A stretch of DNA of 28,411 bases from Eubacterium sp. (lineage in GTDB: Bacteria > Bacillota > Clostridia > Lachnospirales > Lachnospiraceae): contig DNFT01000074.1 in NCBI GenBank assembly GCA_003486385.1, forward strand, positions 4,757 to 33,167, in the 5' to 3' direction. Of the stretch, positions 7,828 through 16,385 are shown piece after piece (the stretch's first letter is position 1; every line of letters starts with the position of its first letter). Position numbers and translations under genes: made by a program. The notes under the pieces were generated by a model. It made no database searches and was not told where the DNA came from. It saw nothing but the letters and a program-made list of their open reading frames with translations.

Positions 7828-9369
7828 ATGAAAAAAAGATTTGCCCGCATAATAGCAGTTATGTTATGTGCAGTTACAATATTAGTAATGACTCCCGTTG
7901 CTGTCCTTGCCAGTGAGGGTTACACCTACAATTACGATTGGTGGGGGGATGTACAGTACTCACCGGATGCCTATTCGGTGGTCGGTGTGTATACACTGAG
8001 TTCATTTGGGCTTAATGAGAAGCTTAACAAGCCACAGGGTTTATTTGTAAGCGGAGACAGGATTTATATATGTGATTCGGGAAACAACAGAATTATTGAG
8101 ATTAAGAGAACATCCGGGACGAAGTTTGAGCTTGTGAGAATAATTGATGAGTTCAAGGGAGCTGAGAACAATACCTTCAACTATCCTACAGACCTTGCGG
8201 TTTCGGAGGATGGAAACATCTTTATAGCAGACCAGAACAATGGAAGAGTGTTAAAGCTTGACAAAGACCTCAACCTCTTACTCACCTTCACAAAGCCGAC
8301 GGATGCGACATTTGACCAGTCGCTTGATTTCCTCCCGGCTAAGATTACGGTGGATACGGCAGAAAGAGTTTACTGCGTTGCAACTAACGTCAACAAGGGA
8401 CTTATAAAGTATGAGCCGGATGCAGTGTTCTCCGGTTTCGTTGGTGCTGCCAAGGTAACATACGATTGGGCGGATTACATCTGGAAGAAGTTTGCAACAA
8501 AAGAACAGAGAGCGCAGATGGAGTCTTTCGTGCCTACTGAGTATGATAATGTATATATGGACTATGAAGGCTTCATATATGTATGTACAACGAAAGCATC
8601 GGAGGCTGATATCAAGTCAGGAAAGACTGATGTTGTCAGAAGACTCAACCTTATGGGAAATGACATTCTCATAAGAAACGGAAACCTGAAAATCATAGGT
8701 GATGTTGAGTGGGATAATGCAGGCGGCTACAATGGACCATCAATGATTACCGATATAACAGCACTTGATAATGACACCTATGTGCTGCTTGACAGAGTCA
8801 GAGGCAGATTATTCTCCTATGATGATCAGGGAAATCTGTTATATGCCTTCGGAGGAAACGGAAATATTGATGGATGTTTCAGACAGCCTGTGGCAATTGA
8901 CCACATGGGGCATGACCTTATAGTGTTAGATTCTCTTGACAGCAGCATAACGGTATTCACTCCTACAGAGTACGGCAATGACATCTATGATGCAATTGAG
9001 CTTTTCAAGGCGGGAAAATATGATGAGTCCGGTGCTGCATGGCAGGAAGTGTTAGACCAGAACGGTAACTATGACAGGGCTTATATCGGAATAGGAAGAG
9101 CGCTTATAGGTGACAAGAATTATAAGGAGGCACTTCCATATTTCAAGCTCAAGTGGGATGATGACAATTATTCCAAGGCATTTAAACAGTACAGAAAGCA
9201 GTGGGTTGAGGAGCACATAGTCGTTATATTCATAGTATTCTTCGCCATACTCATTATACCTATTGCGGTTGGAAGGGTTAAGCGCATAAAGTATGAGATC
9301 GATACTTCTGAGGCATTCAGATTCGATAATGCACAGAAGCTTAATAAAAAGAAGAAACAGGAGGGATGA
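7828..9369 (+). CDS. Secreted, membrane-anchored NHL-repeat beta-propeller/TPR protein
   Basis: This 513-aa protein has a cleavable signal peptide (about residues 1-30, cleavage near AVLA-SEG). An NHL-type propeller follows (about 60-385), with repeated GDRIYICDSGNNRIIEIKR-like blades such as EDGNIFIADQNNGRVLKLD. A TPR-like helical pair spans about 400-460 (ELFKAGKYDESGAAWQEVL; ALIGDKNYKEALPYFKLKW). A single membrane segment (about 464-482) and a Lys-rich cytoplasmic tail end the protein. Predicted topology is propeller and TPR outside, tail inside. The frame is open upstream to 7750 inside the permease gene, but AAGGGGAGGG just before the ATG at 7828 sets the start. A scaffold or ligand-binding role beside the importer is inferred from its position; no catalytic motif is visible. 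Confidence 0.85.
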   Translation: MKKRFARIIAVMLCAVTILVMTPVAVLASEGYTYNYDWWGDVQYSPDAYSVVGVYTLSSFGLNEKLNKPQGLFVSGDRIYICDSGNNRIIEIKRTSGTKFELVRIIDEFKGAENNTFNYPTDLAVSEDGNIFIADQNNGRVLKLDKDLNLLLTFTKPTDATFDQSLDFLPAKITVDTAERVYCVATNVNKGLIKYEPDAVFSGFVGAAKVTYDWADYIWKKFATKEQRAQMESFVPTEYDNVYMDYEGFIYVCTTKASEADIKSGKTDVVRRLNLMGNDILIRNGNLKIIGDVEWDNAGGYNGPSMITDITALDNDTYVLLDRVRGRLFSYDDQGNLLYAFGGNGNIDGCFRQPVAIDHMGHDLIVLDSLDSSITVFTPTEYGNDIYDAIELFKAGKYDESGAAWQEVLDQNGNYDRAYIGIGRALIGDKNYKEALPYFKLKWDDDNYSKAFKQYRKQWVEEHIVVIFIVFFAILIIPIAVGRVKRIKYEIDTSEAFRFDNAQKLNKKKKQEG

Positions 9370-9371
9370 AG

Positions 9372-10028
9372 ATGCTTGCAAAATTGAAGGACAAAGAGAC
9401 CTGGCGTCGATACTTTGGTTCTCTTAAATTTGCTCTTTACTGTACCACTCATCCCCTGGACGGCTATTGGGATTTGACACATGAAAAGAGAGGAACGATA
9501 GCAGCAGCGAACACGATACTGGTGCTGACACTCATCACAAGAATATTGAAGCTGCAGTACACGAGCTTCATATTCAATCAGGTATACTGGCCGAAGGTCA
9601 ATATTTTCCTTTACCTTGCCGGCATACTGTTCCCGCTTGCATTGTGGTGCGTGGGAAACTGGGGACTGACAACCTTGTTCGACGGTAAAGGAACACTCAG
9701 ACAGGTGTACATGGCAACCTGCTACGGAATGGCACCTTATCCGCTTATACAGCTTCCGATGATTCTTTTCAGCAATGTAATCACAAGTGATGAGGGTGCA
9801 TTCTACACGGTATTATGTACGTTATCACTTATATGGGCGGTACTCCTTATTATATCCGCAATGATACAGATTCACGAATACAAGCTTGGCAAGACGATTC
9901 TTTTCACATTTGCAACATTGCTGTCAATGCTTGTCATGGTTTTCATACTGCTCCTGTTTTTCAGTATGATAAGTCAGGGAATAGCTTACTTTGTATCTCT
10001 TGCAAGAGAAATAATGTATAGAATTTAG
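9372..10028 (+). CDS. Yip1-family multi-pass membrane protein
   Basis: This protein of about 218 aa has roughly five transmembrane segments, an N-terminal amphipathic stretch (KDKETWRRYFGSLKFALYC) and the conserved Yip1-like motif NWGLTTLFDGKGTLRQVYMA (near residues 98-117). Two starts are possible. The ATG at 9366 overlaps the previous stop codon as ATGA but is only 1-2 nt from AGGAGG, whereas the ATG at 9372 has ideal 7-nt spacing and is preferred. The function of bacterial Yip1-like proteins is not established. Its position between the NHL protein and the DUF5696 protein, effectively translationally coupled, suggests a membrane partner of these surface proteins or of the importer. Confidence 0.75.
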   Translation: MLAKLKDKETWRRYFGSLKFALYCTTHPLDGYWDLTHEKRGTIAAANTILVLTLITRILKLQYTSFIFNQVYWPKVNIFLYLAGILFPLALWCVGNWGLTTLFDGKGTLRQVYMATCYGMAPYPLIQLPMILFSNVITSDEGAFYTVLCTLSLIWAVLLIISAMIQIHEYKLGKTILFTFATLLSMLVMVFILLLFFSMISQGIAYFVSLAREIMYRI

Positions 10029-10073
10029 AAAGAAAAGCATTAGAGGCAGGTCAGATGCGGAAATGAGGAGACA

Positions 10074-12662
10074 ATGAAAAATAAAGTTAAATCAGATGCA
10101 GCTAAGGCAGCAATCAGAAAAGGTATAATAACCACCACTGTGGTTGTGGTGGTTGCAGCGATTATCGGCATCGGTGTATGGGCTATAGGTCATTTCTCCA
10201 AATCAGATGAGGAGGACAGAGTAGTTCTTGCAAAGAAATACGAGGGTCCTGATAAAGATTATGTTCTGGAGAATGACAATCTGGTACTTACGGTAAGCTC
10301 CGATACATCGCAGTTTTCGGTTTACAATAAGAATACGGGAAAGACATGGTATTCTAATCCACAGGACAGGGAGGATGATAATATAGCTCTTCCTGTAGAC
10401 AGGGATAAGCTAGGAGCCACGCTGCTTCTTACCTACAGTACCAAGAATGGTGTAGACACATTGTTTGATAATTATACATACAGCATGAAAAACCAGATGT
10501 ATGATATTGAACAGGGTGATGACTACATAAAGGTAATGTATTCGATAGGAATTGTTGAGAAGGAATTCGTGATACCTCCGGCGATAACCGCTGAGAACAT
10601 GGATAAGCTCCTTGCAGTCTTGGAGAAGAAAGAGGCGACCAAGATACTTGATTATTACAAGGACTATGACATCAACAATCTTGGAAAGAAGGATAATAAG
10701 GATGAGCTTCTAGAGAGATACCCGATACTTGGTACAGAGCCTATATATGCACTCAGAGACACAACCAAGGATAATATGAAGGGCAAGCTTGAGGAGTACT
10801 TTGAAAAGGCTGGTTATACAACAGAGGATTGGGAGAGGGATAAGCTCCTTGATACCTCCGTATCCGTATCGGCAAAGCCGGTATTCAATATCAGCATAAT
10901 ATACAGGCTCGAAGGAAATGACCTTGTTGCAGAGCTTCCTTTTGAGGAGATGGAATACAAGGAGAGCTATCCTATATACAATATAGCAGTGCTTCCTTAC
11001 TTCGGAGCCGCTGGTATTGAGGATACAGGCTTTATGGTGGTTCCTGAGGGCGGCGGAGCGATAATTGATTTCAATAACGGAAAGGTTACACAGAATTACT
11101 ACTACGCTAATCTCTATGGCTGGGATATGGCGCAGGAGAGAAAGGCTGTAGTACATGACACGGATGTGTATTTTAATACATTCGGAATGTCAAAGAATGA
11201 AGATTCGTTTATATGTATACTTGAGGATGGAGTATCATACGGTGCAATCCAGGCGGATATAAGCGGTAAGACAAACAGCTACAACTCAGTATATGCAGTA
11301 TACAATGTCCTTCACAGAAATCAGTATGATGTAAGTGACAGAACAACAACAGCAATGTTCGTATATGAGGACTCGCTTCCTGCGGAGAGCATTGTACAGA
11401 GATACAGATTCATTGATGAAGATGATTATGTCTCGATGGCGAAGGAATACGGTGAGTATCTCACAGATAAATATGCAGGGTATCTTACGGAAAACGATGA
11501 CACACAGGCACCCGTGAACATAGAGATACTTGGCGCGGTCGATAAGATTAAGCAGGTATTCGGAGTTCCGGTATCCAAGCCGTTGAAGCTTACAACCTAC
11601 AATGAAGCACTTGACATAATAAGCGGGCTCTATGAAAAGGGCATGACGAATATGTCGGTGAAGCTCACAGGCTGGATGAACGGTGGTGTAAGGCAGAATG
11701 TGTTAAAGCATGTGAAGCCTGTCTCGGAGCTGGGTTCTAAGAAGGACTTGAAGAAGCTTATAAGCAGCACAGCAGGTCTTGGCATCGACTTCTATCTTAA
11801 CGGCGTGACCAACTATGAATATGACAGCAATATATTTGATGGTTTCATAGAGTTCAGGGATTCCGCAAAGTATATAAGCAAGAAGAGAACGGCGCTGTAC
11901 GAGTACAGCACAATCTCCTACGGACAGGAGAAGTGGAAGGAAGGCTATCATCTTTTGAAGGCTTCCCTTATCTGGGACAATGCGGACACTCTTGCGAAGG
12001 TTGCCGGAAAATATGGAGCAGGAGTTTCGTTTGAGGATTACGGATGCGACCTCTCATCGGATTTCAATAAGGATGAGCTTGTCACAAGACAGGAATCACT
12101 TATAAAGCAGGCTGGGCAGCTTAAGGGCTACAAGGATTCCGGAAAGCAGGTAATGATTAACAGGGGTAACGATTATGCGATAGCCTATGCGGACATAGTC
12201 ACGAATATGGAACTCATGGGAAGCAACTATAGCATTATCGACAGATTCATTCCATTCTACCAGATAGCAGTACATGGACTTGTAAATTACACGGGTGAGT
12301 CATTAAATCTTGCTCAGGACTACACTGATGAGCTGTTAAAGTCCGCTGAGTATGGAGCGGGTCTTTCATTCACATTCATGGATGAATCTTTATTCGCATT
12401 GCAGTCGACATACTACACCAAGTATTTCGGAGCCGACTACAGTGCATGGGGTGATAAGGCAGTTGAGATATATACAAGATACAACAATGAGCTTGGCAAT
12501 GTATTCAATCAGAGGATTGTAAATCATAGCTTTGAGTCTGATACATTGACATGCACAACATACGAGGACGGAACAAAGGTATATGTAAATTATGGCTATA
12601 AGGATGACAAGACATCTGATAACCATACCGTTCCGGCAAGGGATTACCTTGTAGTGAAATAG
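10074..12662 (+). CDS. DUF5696-family membrane-anchored protein, glycosidase-like architecture
   Basis: This 862-aa protein has one N-terminal membrane segment (about residues 17-39) and a large extracellular part. Residues about 60-400 look like a beta-rich, galactose-mutarotase-like domain (NDNLVLTVSSDTSQFSVYNK, then GKTWYSNP). Residues about 480-800 look like an alpha/beta barrel (VKLTGWMNGG; LGIDFYLNGV; AGVSFEDYGCDLSSDF). The last 70 residues are again beta-rich. This order of sandwich, barrel and sandwich is typical of several glycoside hydrolase clans, but no experimental activity for the family is known to me and no catalytic pair can be assigned with confidence; acidic residues in FEDYGCDLSSD are candidates. 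GAGGAG precedes the start. It sits between the two permease pairs, 20 nt before the third permease. Confidence 0.75.
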   Translation: MKNKVKSDAAKAAIRKGIITTTVVVVVAAIIGIGVWAIGHFSKSDEEDRVVLAKKYEGPDKDYVLENDNLVLTVSSDTSQFSVYNKNTGKTWYSNPQDREDDNIALPVDRDKLGATLLLTYSTKNGVDTLFDNYTYSMKNQMYDIEQGDDYIKVMYSIGIVEKEFVIPPAITAENMDKLLAVLEKKEATKILDYYKDYDINNLGKKDNKDELLERYPILGTEPIYALRDTTKDNMKGKLEEYFEKAGYTTEDWERDKLLDTSVSVSAKPVFNISIIYRLEGNDLVAELPFEEMEYKESYPIYNIAVLPYFGAAGIEDTGFMVVPEGGGAIIDFNNGKVTQNYYYANLYGWDMAQERKAVVHDTDVYFNTFGMSKNEDSFICILEDGVSYGAIQADISGKTNSYNSVYAVYNVLHRNQYDVSDRTTTAMFVYEDSLPAESIVQRYRFIDEDDYVSMAKEYGEYLTDKYAGYLTENDDTQAPVNIEILGAVDKIKQVFGVPVSKPLKLTTYNEALDIISGLYEKGMTNMSVKLTGWMNGGVRQNVLKHVKPVSELGSKKDLKKLISSTAGLGIDFYLNGVTNYEYDSNIFDGFIEFRDSAKYISKKRTALYEYSTISYGQEKWKEGYHLLKASLIWDNADTLAKVAGKYGAGVSFEDYGCDLSSDFNKDELVTRQESLIKQAGQLKGYKDSGKQVMINRGNDYAIAYADIVTNMELMGSNYSIIDRFIPFYQIAVHGLVNYTGESLNLAQDYTDELLKSAEYGAGLSFTFMDESLFALQSTYYTKYFGADYSAWGDKAVEIYTRYNNELGNVFNQRIVNHSFESDTLTCTTYEDGTKVYVNYGYKDDKTSDNHTVPARDYLVVK

Positions 12663-12682
12663 TCAGAAAGGAGAGAACAATA

Positions 12683-13588
12683 ATGAAGAAACAATCAAAG
12701 GTAAGTGGTCTTCAGAAACGAAAAGCGGTTGCCGGATATCTGTTTATCCTTCCGTTTATAGTTGGTTTTCTGGCTTTTATGGTAAAACCCTTGATTCAGT
12801 CATTGTATATGAGCTTTTGCGAGGTTGAGATAAGCGCCGGCGGATTTAAAATGAATTTCAACGGCATTGCCAATTATATCAGGGCATTCAAGGTAGACCC
12901 GGAATTTGTAAGATTTTTGTCGGAGGAGATTTCAAGAATGTTCTTTAACTCTCTGGCAATAATGATATTCAGCTTCTTTGTTGCACTGATACTTAACCAG
13001 AAATTCAAGGGAAGAGCTTTTGTAAGAGCAATATTCTTCCTGCCGGTTATCTTATCGTCAGGTGTTATACTTGGTATTGAGACAAACAATGCACTCCTCT
13101 CAAGCGTGCAGAGTGCAATTCAGGAAAACACGAACGGTACATCGGTAACGGCAGCAATCCAGAATATACTTACTGTAAACGGAGTAGGTACAAAGGCATT
13201 TAAAAAGGTATTCGAGCTTGTAGATGGTATCTATGATGTGGCTATCTCATCAGGTATCCAGATTATCATATTCCTCTCAGGCTTACAGACAATATCCAGC
13301 AGCATGTACGAGGCTGCCAAGATAGAGGGCTGTACAACATGGGAATGTCTGTGGAAGATAACCTTCCCGATGGTAAGCTCACTGCTCCTTGTAAACTGGA
13401 TTTACACAATCGTTGACTTCTGTATGCGTACCGATAATCAGGTTATGGAAAAGATTAGTGACCAGATGATTGTACAGATTAATTACGGTTTTGCTTCTGC
13501 TATGTCATGGATTTACTTTATCATAGTAATTGCGATAATCGGCGTAACCTCATTAATTATTTCAAAGGGGGTTTACTACTATGACTAA
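12683..13588 (+). CDS. CUT1 sugar ABC transporter permease (LplB-like) with extended extracellular loop
   Basis: This 301-aa permease has the first-partner layout: a short basic N-terminus, then a membrane segment AGYLFILPFIVGFLAF. The EAA loop is SSMYEAAKIEGCTTWECLWK followed by ITFPM (about residues 208-232). Between the third and fourth membrane segments lies an unusually long polar and amphipathic stretch (about residues 130-190, including NNALLSSVQSAIQENTNGTS), where common relatives have a short loop. GGAGAG precedes the start. The next permease start overlaps this stop codon by 8 nt, a strong sign of coupled translation. The pair should work with the lipoprotein encoded 60 nt further on. 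The long outward-facing loop could contact the NHL or DUF5696 proteins (inference). Confidence 0.9.
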   Translation: MKKQSKVSGLQKRKAVAGYLFILPFIVGFLAFMVKPLIQSLYMSFCEVEISAGGFKMNFNGIANYIRAFKVDPEFVRFLSEEISRMFFNSLAIMIFSFFVALILNQKFKGRAFVRAIFFLPVILSSGVILGIETNNALLSSVQSAIQENTNGTSVTAAIQNILTVNGVGTKAFKKVFELVDGIYDVAISSGIQIIIFLSGLQTISSSMYEAAKIEGCTTWECLWKITFPMVSSLLLVNWIYTIVDFCMRTDNQVMEKISDQMIVQINYGFASAMSWIYFIIVIAIIGVTSLIISKGVYYYD

Positions 13589-14591
13589 GACGAAGAGTAA
13601 TGCAGCTAATGTGGCTAAGCTTGGTTTCTGGGAGAGAAACAAAAGGTCGAACGGATATCTTTTAAAGAAGAAGGCAAAAGCATTCACAATCAGTTTATTG
13701 AGAGCAATCCTTCTGTTTGGTATGTGCTTCCTTATATTGCAGCCGATATTCAACAAAATATCAATCAGCTTTATGTCGGAGCAGGATCTGTACAATCCAA
13801 TGATTATCACGGTACCTGAGCATTTGACACTTGACAATTATGAGCTGGCTGACAAGTTCATGAACTATTGGAAAACACTTGGAAACACAGTGCTTATTTC
13901 ACTCACCATAGCGGTTTTACAGATAGCTATATGTACGGTTGTCGGATATGGTTTTGCCAGATTCGATTTCCCGCTCAAGAAGTTCTGGTTTGCATGTGTA
14001 ATACTTATGATCATCATCCCACCACAGACGATTTCGACAGCCTTGCATCTGCATTTCAGATACTTTGATATCCTTGGAATTATCAAGGCAACAACGGGAA
14101 AGACAATCAACCTCAGAGGCTCGGCACTTCCGTATTATCTTATGAGCACCGGCTGTATGGGACTTAAAAACGGTCTTTACATATTTATGATAAGACAGTT
14201 CTTCAGAACAATACCTAAGGAGCTTGAGGAGGCGGCTTACGTTGACGGCTGTGGAACCTTCAAGACCTTCGCAACAATAATGCTTCCGGATGCGAAGCCT
14301 ATACTGACATCCTGCTTCCTGTTCTCGTTTGTATGGCAGTGGACGGACGGCTTCTACACCAACATGTTCCTTGGAAAGATAAGCCTTCTTTCAATGCAGT
14401 TAGGACGTATTGCAGACAGGCTTAACCAGTACCTTATCAAAACACTTAATCAGGGCGGAGCTTCGGTAGCTTACACCAACTGCCTTGTGGCAACGGGAAC
14501 GCTGATGGTAATTGCACCGCTTCTCATCATCTATCTGTTCGCACAGAAGGGATTCGTTGAGAGCATCAGCAGCTCAGGTATCAAAATGTAA
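13581..14591 (+). CDS. CUT1 sugar ABC transporter permease (LplC/MalG-like)
   Basis: This 336-aa permease has an N-terminal hydrophilic region of about 35 residues, six membrane segments and the EAA loop TIPKELEEAAYVDGCGTFKT followed by FATIMLPDAKP (about residues 210-241). The terminal ISSSGIKM matches MalG-type partners. The start overlaps the preceding gene by 8 nt and uses GGGGG about 10 nt upstream. It is the second member of the second permease pair in the operon. As with the first pair, no ATPase is encoded nearby. The stop codon runs directly into a stem-loop (14591-14627) ahead of the binding-protein gene. Confidence 0.9.
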   Translation: MTKTKSNAANVAKLGFWERNKRSNGYLLKKKAKAFTISLLRAILLFGMCFLILQPIFNKISISFMSEQDLYNPMIITVPEHLTLDNYELADKFMNYWKTLGNTVLISLTIAVLQIAICTVVGYGFARFDFPLKKFWFACVILMIIIPPQTISTALHLHFRYFDILGIIKATTGKTINLRGSALPYYLMSTGCMGLKNGLYIFMIRQFFRTIPKELEEAAYVDGCGTFKTFATIMLPDAKPILTSCFLFSFVWQWTDGFYTNMFLGKISLLSMQLGRIADRLNQYLIKTLNQGGASVAYTNCLVATGTLMVIAPLLIIYLFAQKGFVESISSSGIKM

Positions 14592-14627
14592 TATCCGGAG
14601 AGGGGTGATTTCCCTCTTCGTGGATAT
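14591..14627 (+). other. Intercistronic stem-loop upstream of the binding-protein gene
   Basis: Arms ATATCC/GGATAT (14591-14596 and 14622-14627) and AGAGGG/CCCTCT (14599-14604 and 14612-14617) can form one interrupted hairpin. It is followed by AAAAAAATTAGGAGG rather than a T-run, so it is not a terminator on the plus strand. A role in protecting or processing the mRNA so that the binding protein is made in excess is plausible but inferred. Confidence 0.5.
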
Positions 14628-14651
14628 AAAAAAATTAGGAGGAGATTAGAC

Positions 14652-16136
14652 ATGAGAAAAAATCTTTCAAAGAAGGTTGTAGGACTTACACTTACAACAG
14701 CAATGATTGCAAGCCTTACAGCTTGTAACAGTTCAACCAGCAACGATCCTACACAGCCATCAACAAAAGGCACGGATACTGAGACAACATCCCAGGCTGA
14801 GCAGCAGTCTGAGACAACAACTGAGGAGACAACGACAGAGGAGGAGACAACACTCTACACAGATGCCAACGGCAATGTGGTAGACCTTGGTGGTATGGAA
14901 ATCTACATCCGTGACTGGTGGTCAACACCTATCGATGGTGAGGATGCGGAGCCTAACAACAAGTATGAGGAGGCAAGACAGGATTACTTAGAGTGGGCTC
15001 AGGAGACATACAACTTCAAGATTAGACAGGTTGGTATCTCATCGTGGGAATCAACACCGGAGGATTTCTTAAACTATGCTTCATCCGATCCGGATGACAT
15101 GAATTATCTTTTCATATTAAGATCAGGCAAGGAGTTAGCTTCCGCACTCAGCGCAGGCTTAATGTATGACCTCTCAACACTTGACTGTCTTGATTTTTCA
15201 GAGGCAAAGTGGGCTAACGGAGTTGATAAGCAGTATACAATCGGTGGCAAGACATACTGTATGAGCGGTGATTCAATCGAGCCGAAGGGTGGTATGTACT
15301 TTAACAAGCGTCTCTTAAGTGAAGCAGGAATTGAGCCACAGTCAATCTACGATCTTCAGGAGTCAGGTGATTGGACATGGGATAAGTTCGAGGAGATATG
15401 TAAGCAGATTGCAAAGGATACAGATAATGATGGTGTGATTGACCGTTTTGCAATGGTTAACTTTGCTTCTACGTTCATTCAGGAGGCTGTATGGTCCAAC
15501 AATGCTGAGTTCATCGGCAAGGACGCAGACGGAAAGTTCATCAACAAGCTTGAGACTAATGAGACACTTGAGGCTCTCAACTGGGCTGTAGATATGCTTG
15601 CCAAGTACGATTATCCACAGCCGGATGGTGCAGAGTGGAACTACTGGCAGGAAGCATTCGTAAATGGTACAGGTGCTTTCATCGCCGGTGAGACCTATCA
15701 GGCAGGTCAGGACTGGAAGGATATGGAGGATGACTTCGGCTTCGTATGCTTCCCTAAGGGACCTAATGCAACAGATTACACTAACTGCTACAATGATAAC
15801 CCAATCGTTATTCCTGCTAACTACGATGCAGACAGAGCATGGAAGATTGCCTTCGCATACAATGTATGGACAGATCCTGTTCCTGGCTTCGAGGATTACA
15901 ACGGAAGAATTGAAGGCTTCTACAACAGCTTCAGAGATACAGAGTCTGTAGACCTTACAATCGCAAGACTTTATCAGAACGGTATGACAACATATCATTT
16001 AATTGTTCCTGGTCTTGACCTTGGCCCGGATCTTATATGGGGGCTTGGTACAGATGGAGACAGCACTCCTGCTGCTAAGGCTGAGGCTATCAGGGATACA
16101 TGGCAGTCATATCTTGATGAACTCAACAATAAGTAA
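14652..16136 (+). CDS. Extracellular sugar-binding lipoprotein (family 1 solute-binding protein)
   Basis: This 494-aa lipoprotein has a signal peptide ending in the lipobox LTAC (Cys25), then a Thr/Glu/Ser-rich linker (about residues 26-68). The binding domain (about 75-490) carries family hallmarks such as GGMYFNKRLLSEAGIE, a TWDKFEEICKQIAKDTDNDG segment and WQEAFVNGTGAFIAGETY. TTAGGAGGAG 8 nt before the ATG is a strong ribosome binding site. It is the last gene of the compact operon and presumably feeds the LplB/LplC-like permease pair immediately upstream, making a second complete but ATPase-less importer. The abundance of aromatic residues (DWWSTP, WNYWQEA) suits binding of a stacked sugar chain. 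The exact ligand cannot be read from the sequence. Confidence 0.92.
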   Translation: MRKNLSKKVVGLTLTTAMIASLTACNSSTSNDPTQPSTKGTDTETTSQAEQQSETTTEETTTEEETTLYTDANGNVVDLGGMEIYIRDWWSTPIDGEDAEPNNKYEEARQDYLEWAQETYNFKIRQVGISSWESTPEDFLNYASSDPDDMNYLFILRSGKELASALSAGLMYDLSTLDCLDFSEAKWANGVDKQYTIGGKTYCMSGDSIEPKGGMYFNKRLLSEAGIEPQSIYDLQESGDWTWDKFEEICKQIAKDTDNDGVIDRFAMVNFASTFIQEAVWSNNAEFIGKDADGKFINKLETNETLEALNWAVDMLAKYDYPQPDGAEWNYWQEAFVNGTGAFIAGETYQAGQDWKDMEDDFGFVCFPKGPNATDYTNCYNDNPIVIPANYDADRAWKIAFAYNVWTDPVPGFEDYNGRIEGFYNSFRDTESVDLTIARLYQNGMTTYHLIVPGLDLGPDLIWGLGTDGDSTPAAKAEAIRDTWQSYLDELNNK

Positions 16137-16168
16137 GCCATACGCAGGCAATAATCTGTAAATAGAAA

Positions 16169-16198
16169 GAGTGGGAGGGTGTGAATCCTCCCACTTGT
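16169..16198 (+). terminator. Rho-independent terminator after the importer operon
   Basis: AGTGGGAGG (16170-16178) and CCTCCCACT (16187-16195) form a 9-bp GC-rich stem with an 8-nt loop, followed by the short T-rich tail TTGTT. It lies 33 nt after the stop codon of the lipoprotein gene. The imperfect T-tract suggests leaky termination. Confidence 0.65.
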
Positions 16199-16241
16199 TA
16201 GAAATAATGTATGGTTAAAAAAATGTGCTTAATCTATGCTG

Positions 16242-16295
16242 TACAACTTTACGGGTACGTTTTCTTTAGAGAGGCAGCGCACCGGTAAAATTGTA
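16242..16295. repeat. Imperfect long inverted repeat upstream of a promoter
   Basis: Arms 16242-16255 (TACAACTTTACGGG) and 16282-16295 (CCGGTAAAATTGTA) pair at 12 of 14 positions around a 26-nt spacer. It lies between the terminator and the candidate promoter at 16323, so it would be DNA-level (an operator) unless read-through RNA folds it. Confidence 0.45.
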
Positions 16296-16322
16296 TAGTG
16301 GTACCAGATGATGCTTTGACCC

Positions 16323-16351
16323 TTGGCACGGATTAAAATTTATTATATAAG
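16323..16351 (+). promoter_or_regulatory. Candidate sigma-A promoter for the degradation genes
   Basis: TTGGCA (16323-16328) and TATAAG (16346-16351) are separated by 17 bp, each one mismatch from consensus. They lie about 35 bp before the U32-like gene start and after the terminator of the importer operon. This would make the hydrolase block a separate transcription unit. Confidence 0.5.
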
Positions 16352-16385
16352 GCGGCAGCATTTGTTAAGACAGGAGGCAGCATAT

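Noticed and set aside
15363..15998. 211-aa open frame on the minus strand
   Set aside because: It lies wholly inside the well-supported binding-lipoprotein gene and shows no recognisable motif or start signal.
2966..16136. Absence of an ABC ATPase as evidence of a broken transporter
   Set aside because: CUT1 importers in Bacillota commonly share one MsmK-like ATPase encoded elsewhere, and both permease pairs keep intact EAA loops.
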